Shown in pieces: positions 24,489 through 32,875 of a DNA stretch of 64,000 bases. How positions within the stretch are numbered: position 1 is the stretch's first letter; each line of letters opens with the position of its first letter. The position numbers and the translations under genes were made by a program. Source of the DNA: Bacteroidales bacterium (GTDB lineage Bacteria; Bacteroidota; Bacteroidia; Bacteroidales; Dysgonomonadaceae); contig DURL01000110.1 of NCBI GenBank assembly GCA_012837345.1, positions 32,842 through 96,841 of the forward strand. Reading direction: 5' to 3'. The notes beneath the pieces are model-generated. The model was not told the origin of the DNA. It searched no databases and saw only the letters and a program-made list of their open reading frames with translations.

Positions 24489-24523
24489 TAAAAAAAATCC
24501 CATCGTGTGATCGACAGGATTTT
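24489..24523 (-). terminator. Leader terminator (attenuator) of the pheA operon
   Basis: On the minus strand AAAATCC (24523-24517) pairs with GGATTTT (24500-24494), with an inner TCG/CGA helix, and is followed directly by a T run of eight. It ends about 30 bases before the pheA ATG, so it is a premature terminator within the leader transcript. Confidence 0.8.
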
Positions 24524-24579
24524 ATTTTTATCTGATATGACTTTTTAATTTCTTCTCATTTTGCATATAAAATCCTGCC
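24513..24579 (-). promoter_or_regulatory. Antiterminator helix of the pheA leader
   Basis: CAGGATTTTAT just after the leader stop codon (24577-24567) is a perfect 11-base complement of ATAAAATCCTG (24525-24515), extendable by a G-U and a G-C pair. The second arm is the same segment that forms the left arm of the terminator, so the two helices exclude each other. Confidence 0.75.
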
Positions 24580-24580
24580 C

Positions 24581-24637
24581 CTACCTGCTAAAGTAAAAGT
24601 AAAACCAGAAAGAAAATGCAAATACAGAATTGTTCAC
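24581..24637 (-). CDS. pheL: pheA leader peptide rich in Phe and Tyr codons
   Basis: A GTG-started 18-codon frame reads VNNSVFAFSFWFYFYFSR (initiator written as V) and ends in TAG three bases before the antiterminator. It holds six Phe, two Tyr and one Trp codons, nine aromatic codons out of eighteen. In ribosome-mediated attenuation a ribosome stalled at these codons when charged Phe-tRNA is scarce leaves the first arm free to form the antiterminator. A ribosome that reaches the stop codon covers that arm and lets the terminator form. The frame has no ATG alternative upstream. The frame is seen directly. The regulatory role is inference from the arrangement, and the symbol is by analogy. Confidence 0.78.
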   Translation of the reverse strand: MNNSVFAFSFWFYFYFSR

Positions 24638-24665
24638 TTTGTTATTATTTCGTGATGATAGAGTG

Positions 24666-24695
24666 CAAATGTACAATAAATTTTAATCACACAAA
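24666..24695 (-). promoter_or_regulatory. Promoter of the pheA operon (-33 TTTG, -7 TACATTTG)
   Basis: On the minus strand TTTG (24695-24692) is followed after 18 bases by TACATTTG (24673-24666), matching the Bacteroidota consensus TTTG-N19-TAnnTTTG within one base of spacing. The predicted start near 24660 gives a leader of about 200 bases holding the peptide and hairpins. Confidence 0.75.
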
Positions 24696-24790
24696 TAAAA
24701 AAGACAAAAAAAGAGCAATCCTTCTGTTTCTTACCCCTAGAAAGAGGTTCTTTTTATGAGAAACAATCGCAAATTTCTATAAAAAATCTC

Positions 24791-24798
24791 TATATTTG
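24791..24798 (+). promoter_or_regulatory. -7 box TATATTTG for the peptide transporter
   Basis: An exact TAnnTTTG match 49 bases upstream of the ATG at 24847. A longer reading frame beginning at the TTG inside the box (24796) is therefore unlikely. Confidence 0.6.
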
Positions 24799-24846
24799 CA
24801 GCTTAAATACCGAAAACTAATATTAGTCACCCTAAATTTACAGAGA

Positions 24847-26382
24847 ATGTTTAAAAATCATCCTAAAGGACTACTCGCTGCGTCGCTGGCGAATATGGGG
24901 GAGCGATTTGGTTTTTACACCATGATGGCGATCCTGACACTCTTCTTAATGACCAAATTCGGACTGGACGAGACCACCACCGGTATCATCTATTCCATCT
25001 TTTATGCATCAATCTATCTACTGGCACTGGTAGGCGGTCTCCTGGCCGACAGGACCCGTAACTACAAGGGGATCATCATGGCCGGCCTGCTGTTGATGTC
25101 ACTGGGCTACGTGATCATCGCCATACCCACTCCCACTCCCGTGCCGGCCGACAAGTTCGGACTCTTCCTGGCCATCAGCTGCCTTGGCTTGCTGGTGATT
25201 GCCTTCGGCAACGGCCTTTTTAAGGGTAATCTGCAGGCGCTGGTGGGACAGATGTATGATGATCCGAAGTACAGCAAGATGCGGGACTCAGGCTTCCAGC
25301 TTTTTTATATGTTCATCAACGTGGGGGCCATCTTCGCTCCCTTCCTGGCGGTAGGGGTCAGAAACTGGTGGGTGGAAAAGAATGGCTTCCTCTACAACGC
25401 TGACCTGCCTACTCTGGCACATCAGTATCTGGGCAACACCATCACGGCTGAGGGAGGTGAACGTTTTCAGCGTCTGGCTGGTGAGGTGGGATATAGTGGC
25501 AGCGATATGACAGCTTTTGCCGGTGAATATCTCAATGTCTTCACCACCGGGTTCCATTATGCCTTTGCGGTGGCCATTGTCGCCATGTTGATCTCGCTGG
25601 TGATCTACATGATCAATAAAAACCGTTTCCCTGATCCGGCGAACAAACATGCTGTAGCAGCAGATGGTTCAGCAGTGAAAGAGATGGATATCAAAGAGGT
25701 GAAACAGCGGCTCTATGCCCTCTTCGCCGTCTTCGCAGTGGTGATCTTCTTCTGGTTCTCGTTTCACCAGAACGGTCTCACCCTCACCTATTTTGCCAAA
25801 GACTATACCGATCTGAGCCAGATCAGAGTCAACCTGGGGTTTGCCACCCTGGAGGGTGCTGAGATCTTCCAGTCCATCAACCCCTTCTTCGTGGTGTTCC
25901 TCACCCCTATCATCGTGGGTTTCTTCGGATGGCTTCGAACCAAAGGCAAGGAACCCTCCACGCCGCGTAAGATAGCCATCGGTATGGGTATCGCCGCACT
26001 GGCGTATGCCGTGATGGCCATCGGTTCCATGGGTCTTCCTTTCAAAAGTGAACTGGAAGCCATGGGTGGTCTCCCCGATGCAGCGCGAGTAACTCCCTGG
26101 CTGCTGATCGGCACCTATTTCATTCTGACCGTGGCCGAGCTCTTCATCAGTCCCCTTGGCATCTCCTTCGTCTCGAAGGTGGCTCCGCCCAAATACCAGG
26201 GGATCATGCAGGGAGCATGGTTAGGTGCTACTGCCGCCGGTAACAGTCTGCTCTTTATCGGCGCCATCTTCTACACCTCTATCTCGATGACCGCCACCTG
26301 GATGGTCTTTGTGGTAGCCTGTCTCATCTCCATGTTCACCATGCTGGGCATGATCAAATGGCTGGAGAGGATCGCGAAATAA
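24847..26382 (+). CDS. POT/PTR2-family proton-coupled peptide transporter
   Basis: A 511-residue inner membrane transporter of the major facilitator superfamily with about 12-14 helices. The N-terminal family signature GERFGFYTMMAILTLFL (the ERFxYY-type motif involved in proton coupling) and GLLADRTRNYKG are present near residues 16-80, and GNGLFKGNLQALVGQMYD follows. These carriers import di- and tripeptides with protons, which suits a protein-fermenting lifestyle. The start ATG at 24847 follows a -7 box. A strong terminator closes the gene 30 bases after the stop, so it is a single-gene unit divergent from the pheA operon. Confidence 0.92.
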   Translation: MFKNHPKGLLAASLANMGERFGFYTMMAILTLFLMTKFGLDETTTGIIYSIFYASIYLLALVGGLLADRTRNYKGIIMAGLLLMSLGYVIIAIPTPTPVPADKFGLFLAISCLGLLVIAFGNGLFKGNLQALVGQMYDDPKYSKMRDSGFQLFYMFINVGAIFAPFLAVGVRNWWVEKNGFLYNADLPTLAHQYLGNTITAEGGERFQRLAGEVGYSGSDMTAFAGEYLNVFTTGFHYAFAVAIVAMLISLVIYMINKNRFPDPANKHAVAADGSAVKEMDIKEVKQRLYALFAVFAVVIFFWFSFHQNGLTLTYFAKDYTDLSQIRVNLGFATLEGAEIFQSINPFFVVFLTPIIVGFFGWLRTKGKEPSTPRKIAIGMGIAALAYAVMAIGSMGLPFKSELEAMGGLPDAARVTPWLLIGTYFILTVAELFISPLGISFVSKVAPPKYQGIMQGAWLGATAAGNSLLFIGAIFYTSISMTATWMVFVVACLISMFTMLGMIKWLERIAK

Positions 26383-26412
26383 GCACACAACCGTTCACCC
26401 GAACGAATCAGG

Positions 26413-26440
26413 CCGGTGGGGAAACCCACCGGTTTTTTTT
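26413..26440 (+). terminator. Intrinsic terminator after the peptide transporter
   Basis: CCGGTGGG (26413-26420), a GAAA tetraloop, CCCACCGG (26425-26432) and T8. A perfect 8-bp stem. Confidence 0.95.
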
Positions 26441-26542
26441 GTGGAATCAGATCCGGAATCAAAGAAGCTCACCCAATGAGAGATAGTTTCTATGGTTGAT
26501 AACTTGTTGCGATAAGCTGAAAAAGCTACTTCCTTTTTCTGT

Positions 26543-26550
26543 ATATTTGT
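26543..26550 (+). promoter_or_regulatory. -7 box TATATTTG for dnaE-trxA
   Basis: An exact consensus match, 32 bases upstream of the dnaE ATG, with a short leader. No convincing -33 element is visible. Confidence 0.6.
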
Positions 26551-26581
26551 CGTAGATAACCCCGGGTAACCATTCAGAGAT

Positions 26582-29500
26582 ATGCATCCATTTATCCACC
26601 TACACGTTCACTCCCAGTATTCGTTGCTGGACGGGCAGGCCAGTATCCAGCGGCTCGTCGACAAAGCCATGAACGATGGCATGCGTGCCATCGCCCTGAC
26701 CGATCACGGTGCGATGTACGGCATCAAGGAGTTCCTCAACTATTGCAACAAGAAAAACGGGCCGCGTAAGACCGAGATTGCCAACCTGAAAAAAGAAATT
26801 GACGCCCTCACGCAGGGAGAGGATGCTGACGGCAGGAAGGAGGCCTTGCAGCAGCAGTTGCAGGCGGCAGAGCAGAAGCTGTTCAAGCCGATCGTGGGGT
26901 GCGAGTGCTACCTGGCCCGTCGCGACCGATTCTCACAGTCGGAGAAGATCGACGGCAGCGGCTGGCACCTGGTGGTGTTGGCCAAGAACCTGACCGGTTA
27001 CAAGAATCTGATCAAGATCGTCTCCAAGAGCTGGACCGAGGGGTTCTACTACCGACCCCGCATCGACAAGGAGTTACTGGAGCAACATAGCGAGGGACTG
27101 ATCGTCTCCTCCGCCTGTCTGGGGGGTGAGATCTCCCGCAAGGTGGACAGCGGGCAGACCAGCGACGCCGAGGAGGCGGTACAGTGGTACAAGAGAGTAT
27201 TCGGCGACGATTACTACCTGGAGTTGCAGCGCCATAAGACCAACCGCCCCGATGCGGACCAGAGCACCTACCCCAAGCAGGAGCGGGTGAACCAGGAGCT
27301 GATCCGCATCGCCCGCAAATATGATGTGAAGCTGATTGCCACCAACGATGTGCACTTCGTGAACGAGGAGGATGCCGATGCACATGATCGTCTCATCTGC
27401 CTCAGCACGGGAAAAGATTTCGATGATCCCGACAGGATGCGCTACACCAAGCAGGAGTGGCTGAAGAGCACCGAGGAGATGAACCGGATCTTCGCAGATA
27501 TCCCGGAGGCGCTGACCAACACCCTGGAGGTGGCAGACAAGGTGGAGTTCTACTCCATCGACAACCCCCCCCTGATGCCCTTCTACCCCATTGATCCCGC
27601 CTTCGGCACCGAGGAGCAGTACCGGGAGAAGTATCCCGAGCAGGTGCTGATGGAGGAGTTCGGCAAGGATACCTTTCACCGGCTGGGTGATTACGACAAG
27701 GTGATACGGGTGAAGCTGGAGGCTGATTACCTGGCACACCTCACCTTTCAGGGAGCACAACGGCGCTATGGGGAAGAGCTGACAGAGGAGATACATGAAC
27801 GACTTACCTTCGAGCTGGAGACCATCAAACGTATGGGGTTCCCCGGCTACTTCCTCATCGTGCAGGATTTCATCAACGCTGCCCGGGAGATGGATGTGGC
27901 AGTGGGTCCGGGTCGAGGCTCGGCAGCCGGCTCCGCTGCCGCCTACTGCCTGGGCATCACCGACATCGACCCGTTGAAGTATGACCTGCTGTTTGAGCGT
28001 TTCCTGAACCCCGACCGCATCTCCATGCCCGATATTGACATTGACTTCGACGATGAGGGGCGCGGCAAGGTGTTGCGCTGGGTGACAGAGAAATATGGGA
28101 GTGAGAAGGTAGCCCATATCATCACCTACGGCACCATGGCGACAAAATCGTCCATCAAGGATGTGGCACGGGTGCACAAGTTGCCTCTTTCGGAATCGAA
28201 CCGGCTGGCCAAGCTTGTACCCGACAGGATTCCCAACGTTAAGAAGGTAAACCTGAGAGCTGCCATCGACAATGTGCCGGAGCTGAAAGAGGCAGCCAAC
28301 AGCAGCGATCCGCTGTTGAGAGACACCCTCAGATATGCCTGCATGCTGGAGGGAAACGTGCGCAACACGGGTGTGCATGCCTGTGGCGTGATCATCGGTC
28401 AAACCGATATATCGGACGTGGTGCCGATCAGCACGGCCGAGGACAAGGAGACGCGCGAGAAGCTGCTGGTGACACAGTACGAGGGGTCGGTGATCGAGGA
28501 GACCGGACTGATCAAGATGGACTTCCTCGGCCTCAAGACCCTCTCCATCATTAAGGATGCGCTGGTCACCATTGAGCAGACGAGGGGGGTGAAGATCAAC
28601 ATCGACACCATTGACATGAACGATGCGACCACCTATCGGCTCTACTGCAACGGACAGACCACCGGCACCTTCCAGTTTGAGTCGACGGGTATGCAGAAGT
28701 ACCTCAAGGAGCTTCAACCCAGCAAGTTTGAAGACCTTATTGCCATGAACGCCCTCTACCGTCCCGGACCGATGGATTACATCCCCTCCTTCATCGCGCG
28801 CAAGCATGGCAGGGAAGAGATCAGCTACGACCTGCCCATCATGGAGAAATATCTGAGTGAGACCTACGGCATCACCGTCTACCAGGAGCAGGTGATGCTC
28901 CTCTCGCGTCTGCTGGCAGGGTTCACCCGTGGCCAGTCGGATGAGCTGCGCAAGGCGATGGGCAAGAAGCTGATCGACAAGATGACCGCCCTGAAGGAGA
29001 AGTTTCTGGCAGGCGGCAAGCAAAACGGATACCAGGAGAAGATCCTCAACAAGATATGGGCCGACTGGGAGAAGTTCGCCTCATACGCCTTCAACAAGTC
29101 ACACGCCACCTGCTACTCCTGGGTGGCCTACCAGACCGCATGGCTGAAGGCCAACTACCCGTCGGAATACATGGCAGCCGTGCTCTCCAACAACCTGAAC
29201 AACATCACCGAGATCACCAAGTTCATGGATGAGTGCAAGGCGATGGGGATGAACGTGCTCTGTCCTGATGTGAATGAGTCTTTCCTCAAGTTCTCGGTCA
29301 ACAGCGAGGGGGATGTCCGGTTCGGTCTGGCTGCCATCAAGAGCGTGGGGCAGGGTGCAGCCAACGACATCATTGCAGAGAGAGAAAAAAACGGCCCCTA
29401 CAGCGATATCTTCGACTTCGTGGAACGGGTGAACCTCTCCTCCTGCAACAAGAAGACCATCGAGGCACTGGCTCTCGCCGGCGCCTTCGACTCGCTGCCC

Positions 29501-30325
29501 GGCATCCATCGTGAGCAGTTCTTCGCCACCAACAGCAAAGGGGAGGAGTTCATGGAGACACTGATCCGCTACGGCAGTAAATACCAGATGGATAAGCAGG
29601 GTGCCATGGTCTCCCTCTTCGGCGATGACACCTCCTTCCAGATTGCCCGCCCGGAGATACCACAGGCGGCGCGCTGGTCCGACCTGGAACGACTCAACAA
29701 GGAGCGTGAGTTGATTGGCATTTACCTTTCAGCACACCCCCTGGATGATTATGAATTTATCCTGAAATATGTGTGCAATGCCGACACGGTGCGACTACAG
29801 GAGCTCGAACCTCTCAATGGTATGGAGATCACCTTTGGAGGCATCATCACAATGGTCCGGGAGGGACAGACCAAACGTGGCTCACCCTATACCATCTTTA
29901 AGATAGAGGATTATGCAGGCAGCTACGAGATGGCACTCTTCAGTGAGGACAGCGTCAACTTCGGCCGTTACGCCCGCATAGGGCTCTCCATCTACATTGA
30001 GGGTAAGGTACAACCGAAGCGCTACCGTGAAAACGAACTGGAGGTGAAAATCACCTCCATCAGTCTGCTTTCTGAGGTGAAGGATAAACTGGTATCGAAA
30101 ATAACCCTGCAGATGCCGCTTAGTAAGCTGGATGACACCACGGTTGCCGAATTATCGGCCCTGATAAAAAACAATTCAGGAAATTCGTTGTTATATTTCC
30201 AGATCATCGGTGAGGAGCGGCACATGAACATACAGTTGTTTTCCCGTCCCGCCAAAATCAGAGTGAACAAGCATCTGGTGGACACTCTGCGAGATGAACT
30301 GGATATCGATTTCAAAATCAATTAA
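26582..30325 (+). CDS. dnaE: DNA polymerase III alpha subunit DnaE
   Basis: The 1247-residue replicative polymerase. The N-terminal PHP domain begins FIHLHVHSQYSLLDGQAS. The polymerase core has VGPGRGSAAGS and the catalytic aspartates in MPDIDIDFDDEGRGK, with the family motifs GVHACGVIIG, LYRPGPMDYIPSFIARKHG and TYGITVYQEQVML. After the helix-hairpin-helix region, an OB-fold follows near residue 1080 (EITFGGIITMVREGQTKRGS). A charged insertion of about 35 residues at 64-100 interrupts the PHP domain and is predicted helical. Similar insertions occur in Bacteroidota DnaE. It works in the cytosol with the clamp loader whose DnaX subunit is encoded at 45.8 kb. trxA follows after 26 bases. Confidence 0.97.
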   Translation: MHPFIHLHVHSQYSLLDGQASIQRLVDKAMNDGMRAIALTDHGAMYGIKEFLNYCNKKNGPRKTEIANLKKEIDALTQGEDADGRKEALQQQLQAAEQKLFKPIVGCECYLARRDRFSQSEKIDGSGWHLVVLAKNLTGYKNLIKIVSKSWTEGFYYRPRIDKELLEQHSEGLIVSSACLGGEISRKVDSGQTSDAEEAVQWYKRVFGDDYYLELQRHKTNRPDADQSTYPKQERVNQELIRIARKYDVKLIATNDVHFVNEEDADAHDRLICLSTGKDFDDPDRMRYTKQEWLKSTEEMNRIFADIPEALTNTLEVADKVEFYSIDNPPLMPFYPIDPAFGTEEQYREKYPEQVLMEEFGKDTFHRLGDYDKVIRVKLEADYLAHLTFQGAQRRYGEELTEEIHERLTFELETIKRMGFPGYFLIVQDFINAAREMDVAVGPGRGSAAGSAAAYCLGITDIDPLKYDLLFERFLNPDRISMPDIDIDFDDEGRGKVLRWVTEKYGSEKVAHIITYGTMATKSSIKDVARVHKLPLSESNRLAKLVPDRIPNVKKVNLRAAIDNVPELKEAANSSDPLLRDTLRYACMLEGNVRNTGVHACGVIIGQTDISDVVPISTAEDKETREKLLVTQYEGSVIEETGLIKMDFLGLKTLSIIKDALVTIEQTRGVKINIDTIDMNDATTYRLYCNGQTTGTFQFESTGMQKYLKELQPSKFEDLIAMNALYRPGPMDYIPSFIARKHGREEISYDLPIMEKYLSETYGITVYQEQVMLLSRLLAGFTRGQSDELRKAMGKKLIDKMTALKEKFLAGGKQNGYQEKILNKIWADWEKFASYAFNKSHATCYSWVAYQTAWLKANYPSEYMAAVLSNNLNNITEITKFMDECKAMGMNVLCPDVNESFLKFSVNSEGDVRFGLAAIKSVGQGAANDIIAEREKNGPYSDIFDFVERVNLSSCNKKTIEALALAGAFDSLPGIHREQFFATNSKGEEFMETLIRYGSKYQMDKQGAMVSLFGDDTSFQIARPEIPQAARWSDLERLNKERELIGIYLSAHPLDDYEFILKYVCNADTVRLQELEPLNGMEITFGGIITMVREGQTKRGSPYTIFKIEDYAGSYEMALFSEDSVNFGRYARIGLSIYIEGKVQPKRYRENELEVKITSISLLSEVKDKLVSKITLQMPLSKLDDTTVAELSALIKNNSGNSLLYFQIIGEERHMNIQLFSRPAKIRVNKHLVDTLRDELDIDFKIN

Positions 30326-30351
30326 TCATAATCATAACTAAACAGAGAAAT

Positions 30352-30666
30352 ATGGCTCTTCAAATTACAGACGCGAACATAGAAGAAGTGTTACAATCGG
30401 ACAAACTGGTCGTAATCGACTTTTGGGCCGAATGGTGTGGCCCCTGCAAGATGGTAGGACCGATCGTTGATCAGATCAGCGAAGAATACAAAGATCGTGT
30501 GGTTGTCGGCAAGCTGGATGTGGACAACAACGACGATACCACCTCCCGTTACGGCATCCGTAACATCCCTACGGTACTCTTCATCAAGAATGGGGAGGTT
30601 GTAGACAAAGTGGTTGGTGCCGGACCCAAAAACATGTTCACCGACAAGATAGAGAAATTGCTTTGA
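30352..30666 (+). CDS. trxA: Thioredoxin
   Basis: A 104-residue classical thioredoxin with the active site WAEWCGPCKM (CGPC at about residues 29-32), the cis-Pro segment IRNIPTVLFIKNGE and a normal length. It reduces disulfides in cytosolic proteins such as ribonucleotide reductase and peroxiredoxins, using electrons from thioredoxin reductase. The gene is 26 bases behind dnaE with no promoter between, so it is probably cotranscribed. A bidirectional terminator follows. Confidence 0.96.
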   Translation: MALQITDANIEEVLQSDKLVVIDFWAEWCGPCKMVGPIVDQISEEYKDRVVVGKLDVDNNDDTTSRYGIRNIPTVLFIKNGEVVDKVVGAGPKNMFTDKIEKLL

Positions 30667-30742
30667 GATTGATCTGCATGCTCCCTTCCCGTTGTCATTG
30701 ATGAAGATAACAACGGGTCAACCCTTTAGGAAAGGAGTAACC

Positions 30743-30789
30743 ACAAAAAAAACATCCCGTTGAAAAATCAATCGGGATGTTTTTTTTTG
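30743..30789. terminator. Bidirectional terminator between trxA and the DUF2795 gene
   Basis: AACATCCCG (30751-30759) pairs with CGGGATGTT (30773-30781), extended by TTGA/TCAA with one bulge around an AAAA loop. A8 on the left and T9-10 on the right make it usable from both strands. Confidence 0.9.
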
Positions 30790-30801
30790 CTCCGTACGAT
30801 A

Positions 30802-31023
30802 TCAATATTCGTCCTCATTGAAGAAGAAGTCCTCCTTACTTGGATAATCAGGCCAGATGTCTTCAATCGATTCAAACACCTCACCGTCCTCTTCTATCTC
30901 CTGAAGATTTTCGATGACCTCCAGGGGGGCACCCGAGCGCTGGGCATAATCAATCAGCTCATCCTTTGTAGCGGGCCAAGGGGCATCTTCCAGCTTGGAT
31001 GCCAGTTCTAGTGTCCAATACAT
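30802..31023 (-). CDS. Small acidic DUF2795 protein
   Basis: A 73-residue protein that I recognise as a DUF2795 member: YWTLELASKLEDAPWPATKDEL, then DYAQRSGAPLEVIENLQEI, and a very acidic end (KEDFFFNEDEY). Family members are short, widespread in Bacteroidales and of unknown function. It has its own -7 box 38 bases upstream and a shared terminator downstream, so it is probably a single-gene transcript. Confidence 0.8.
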   Translation of the reverse strand: MYWTLELASKLEDAPWPATKDELIDYAQRSGAPLEVIENLQEIEEDGEVFESIEDIWPDYPSKEDFFFNEDEY

Positions 31024-31060
31024 TGAAAAATCCTTTCTTTAGTTTGTTTCAAAATTTCCG

Positions 31061-31068
31061 CAAATGTA
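31061..31068 (-). promoter_or_regulatory. -7 box TACATTTG for the DUF2795 gene
   Basis: On the minus strand TACATTTG, an exact consensus match 38 bases before the ATG at 31023, lying in the 55-base gap after the adenosyltransferase gene. Confidence 0.6.
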
Positions 31069-31078
31069 TAAAAAGTTT

Positions 31079-31639
31079 TTATATATCACCCTGTTCCCAG
31101 AATATTTCTTCCGATGTCATGCTGCACGCTTTACGGGCAAGCACAAAAAAGTAATCAGAAAGGCGATTCAGGAAGATCAACACCTCGTCCGCGACAGGTA
31201 ATTCCGTCGCTACCCGGTAGACATGTCGCTCAGCCCGTCTGGCAATAGTGCGGCAAATATGCGCCCTTGAAGCAGTCTCATTCCCCCCCGGGAGTACAAA
31301 GCGATTGAGACGTGGCAGTGAGACATCGGTCTTGTCTATCTGCTCCTCAATTCGGTGGATGTCATTGGCACCAATGATGCTGGCGGCATGGGGTGACTTA
31401 CTTTCGGTCTCAGTAGCCATGTAGGACCCTATGGTAAACAACTTGTGCTGTAGATACAGCAGGAAATCATAATCCTCTTTATCGGGAATAGTGCAGTTTA
31501 ACCAGCCGATATGACTGTTCAGTTCATCAAGGGTGCCATATGCTTCCAGCCGGATATGGCTTTTATGAACGCGGGTTCCACCTACCAGCGATGTGGTACC
31601 CTGGTCTCCTGTTTTCGTATAAATGATGCTTTTTTTCAT
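31079..31639 (-). CDS. PduO-type cob(I)alamin adenosyltransferase
   Basis: A 186-residue enzyme that transfers the adenosyl group of ATP to cob(I)alamin, yielding coenzyme B12. The ATP-binding N terminus IYTKTGDQGTTSLVGGTRV, the segment AYGTLDELNSHIGWL and the conserved FVLPGGNETASRAHICRTIARRAER region (two parts: FVLPGG and RxxCRTxARRAER-like) are intact, as is the Asn/Leu-rich FLNRLSDYFFVLAR end. It supplies adenosylcobalamin to enzymes such as methylmalonyl-CoA mutase, which many Bacteroidales use for propionate formation. No other cobalamin genes are seen in the window. A short direct repeat lies just upstream at 31651-31677. Confidence 0.93.
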   Translation of the reverse strand: MKKSIIYTKTGDQGTTSLVGGTRVHKSHIRLEAYGTLDELNSHIGWLNCTIPDKEDYDFLLYLQHKLFTIGSYMATETESKSPHAASIIGANDIHRIEEQIDKTDVSLPRLNRFVLPGGNETASRAHICRTIARRAERHVYRVATELPVADEVLIFLNRLSDYFFVLARKACSMTSEEIFWEQGDI

Positions 31640-31650
31640 TTTTTCCTGTT

Positions 31651-31677
31651 ATCAGCTGTCAGCAATCAGCTGTCAGC
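31651..31677. repeat. Short direct repeat ATCAGCTGTCAGC(A) x2
   Basis: Two adjacent copies of ATCAGCTGTCAGC separated by an A, in the 109-base spacer between the adenosyltransferase and methyltransferase-like genes. The wording resembles the AGCTAATC octamers elsewhere in the window but is not in 8-base phase. Confidence 0.8.
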
Positions 31678-31748
31678 TTTATATTTAAAAATACTAATGT
31701 TTCGGCCTACGGATCGTAAACTATTCATCTTGAACTTCGAACCAGGAA

Positions 31749-32384
31749 TTATAAATAATAATGTAACCTGCTGAATGACTGTCTACAGAAGGCAATTCCG
31801 GTATCCTTCATATCGAAGGTGATCCCGATGCGTTCATCATTAACGATATTGTGCCAAAATTGTTTTCCCTTTCCCCTATTCACCGGGTGAATAATCCAGA
31901 CAGTATCATCATGACTGAGGCGCAGCAATGTGTCTGTTGAAGGAATCACACCTTCTCCCGGATACAGGACAATGGCATCATAGATCCCCTCTTCCGGCAG
32001 ATGGGATAACATTGTGCACTGACTGCTCTTTGCCGCTGTCAACCTTTTGGCAATGGCAACCTGATCCGCCCTATCCTCCACGCAGCTGCACCGGATATTC
32101 CTGTCGGATGAGATCAGGAAAAGGGTATTCACGCCTGCTCCCGAATGGATCTCCAGTATTCTTTTGGCCTTGAGATAGTTTACCAGTCGAAAGGAAAGAT
32201 GATAAAAAGAGCTGTTTCGCAATAGGTCGTAATGATGTGCGGCGGTATGATCCTCAATCTCATCAAAGGCGTAGTAGTGGTGCGTGGAACGAAGAACCTT
32301 ACGGATCAGGTCAAAGGCAAAGGGTGAATGAACACCATGACCCCGCGACTGTTTGAACCGCTGCCAACCCCTGAACCATGACAT
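31749..32384 (-). CDS. Probable class I SAM-dependent methyltransferase-like protein
   Basis: A 211-residue protein. Residues about 70-115 read as the first Rossmann strands of a class I methyltransferase (KRILEIHSGAGVNTLFLI with an ExxSGxG-type glycine loop, then RCSCVED as the acidic second strand). The rest is weakly conserved. The N terminus RGHGVHSPFAFDLIRKVL is characteristic of a family found next to ispF/porV in Bacteroidales. The substrate is unknown and it may not be an active methyltransferase. It follows ispF by two bases and is the last gene of the rex operon. Confidence 0.7.
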   Translation of the reverse strand: MSWFRGWQRFKQSRGHGVHSPFAFDLIRKVLRSTHHYYAFDEIEDHTAAHHYDLLRNSSFYHLSFRLVNYLKAKRILEIHSGAGVNTLFLISSDRNIRCSCVEDRADQVAIAKRLTAAKSSQCTMLSHLPEEGIYDAIVLYPGEGVIPSTDTLLRLSHDDTVWIIHPVNRGKGKQFWHNIVNDERIGITFDMKDTGIAFCRQSFSRLHYYL

Positions 32385-32386
32385 GG

Positions 32387-32875
32387 CTACACACTTTTAC
32401 TGACGAGTGCCACTGCATACGCGGTGATCCCCTCCTCACGGCCCACAAAACCCATTTTTTCGGAAGTAGTCGCTTTGATTGAAACCGCATCAGATGCTAT
32501 CCCCATCACCTCGGCCAGTTTTTCCTGCATAGACGGTATATAGGGGTTCAGCTTGGGTTGCTCCGCACAGACAGTGGCATCGATGTTTCCAACCGTGTAT
32601 CCTTTTGATTGCAGGAGAGAGATAGTCTCCCTGAGGAGATTCTTGCTGTCAATATCTTTGAAGTTGGATGAGCTGTCGGGGAAATGATATCCTATATCGC
32701 GCAGGTTGGCTGCCCCCAGCAGTGCATCACAGATGGCATGGATCAGTACATCCGCGTCGGAATGACCATCCAATCCGAGCCTGTACTCGAGCTGTATCCC
32801 CCCGATCCAGAGAGGGCGACCCTCTTTGAGACGGTGCATGTCGTATCCGAATCCAATTCTGATGTTCATATTCAT
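32387..32875 (-). CDS. ispF: 2-C-methyl-D-erythritol 2,4-cyclodiphosphate synthase (IspF)
   Basis: A 162-residue enzyme of the non-mevalonate isoprenoid pathway that cyclises CDP-methylerythritol phosphate. The zinc ligands GYDMH (D-x-H) and the distal His in HSDADVLIHAICDALLGAAN are present, as are GYHFPDSS and the C-terminal SIKATTSEKMGFVGREEG. The ATG overlaps the porV TGA. A second in-frame ATG two codons later (32869) is an equally good start. The product feeds the undecaprenyl synthesis represented at the left end of the window. Confidence 0.96.
   Translation of the reverse strand: MNMNIRIGFGYDMHRLKEGRPLWIGGIQLEYRLGLDGHSDADVLIHAICDALLGAANLRDIGYHFPDSSSNFKDIDSKNLLRETISLLQSKGYTVGNIDATVCAEQPKLNPYIPSMQEKLAEVMGIASDAVSIKATTSEKMGFVGREEGITAYAVALVSKSV

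Noticed and set aside
24528-24566. Small frame MQNEKKLKSHIR in the loop of the pheA antiterminator
   Set aside because: It has no aromatic codons and lies inside the hairpin loop. The upstream aromatic-rich frame explains the leader better.
27074-29023. A 649-codon open frame on the strand opposite dnaE
   Set aside because: It lies entirely within dnaE, shows no family signature, and is explained by the codon bias of the GC-rich coding strand. Similar long antisense frames lie under bamA (468-1379), the Usp gene (4674-5693) and lipA/lipB (15862-17079).
30688-30717. Hairpin CCCGTTGT/ACAACGGG after trxA
   Set aside because: The stem is perfect over 8 bp but has a 14-base loop and no T run. 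The terminator at 30743-30789 is far stronger, so this one is not called.
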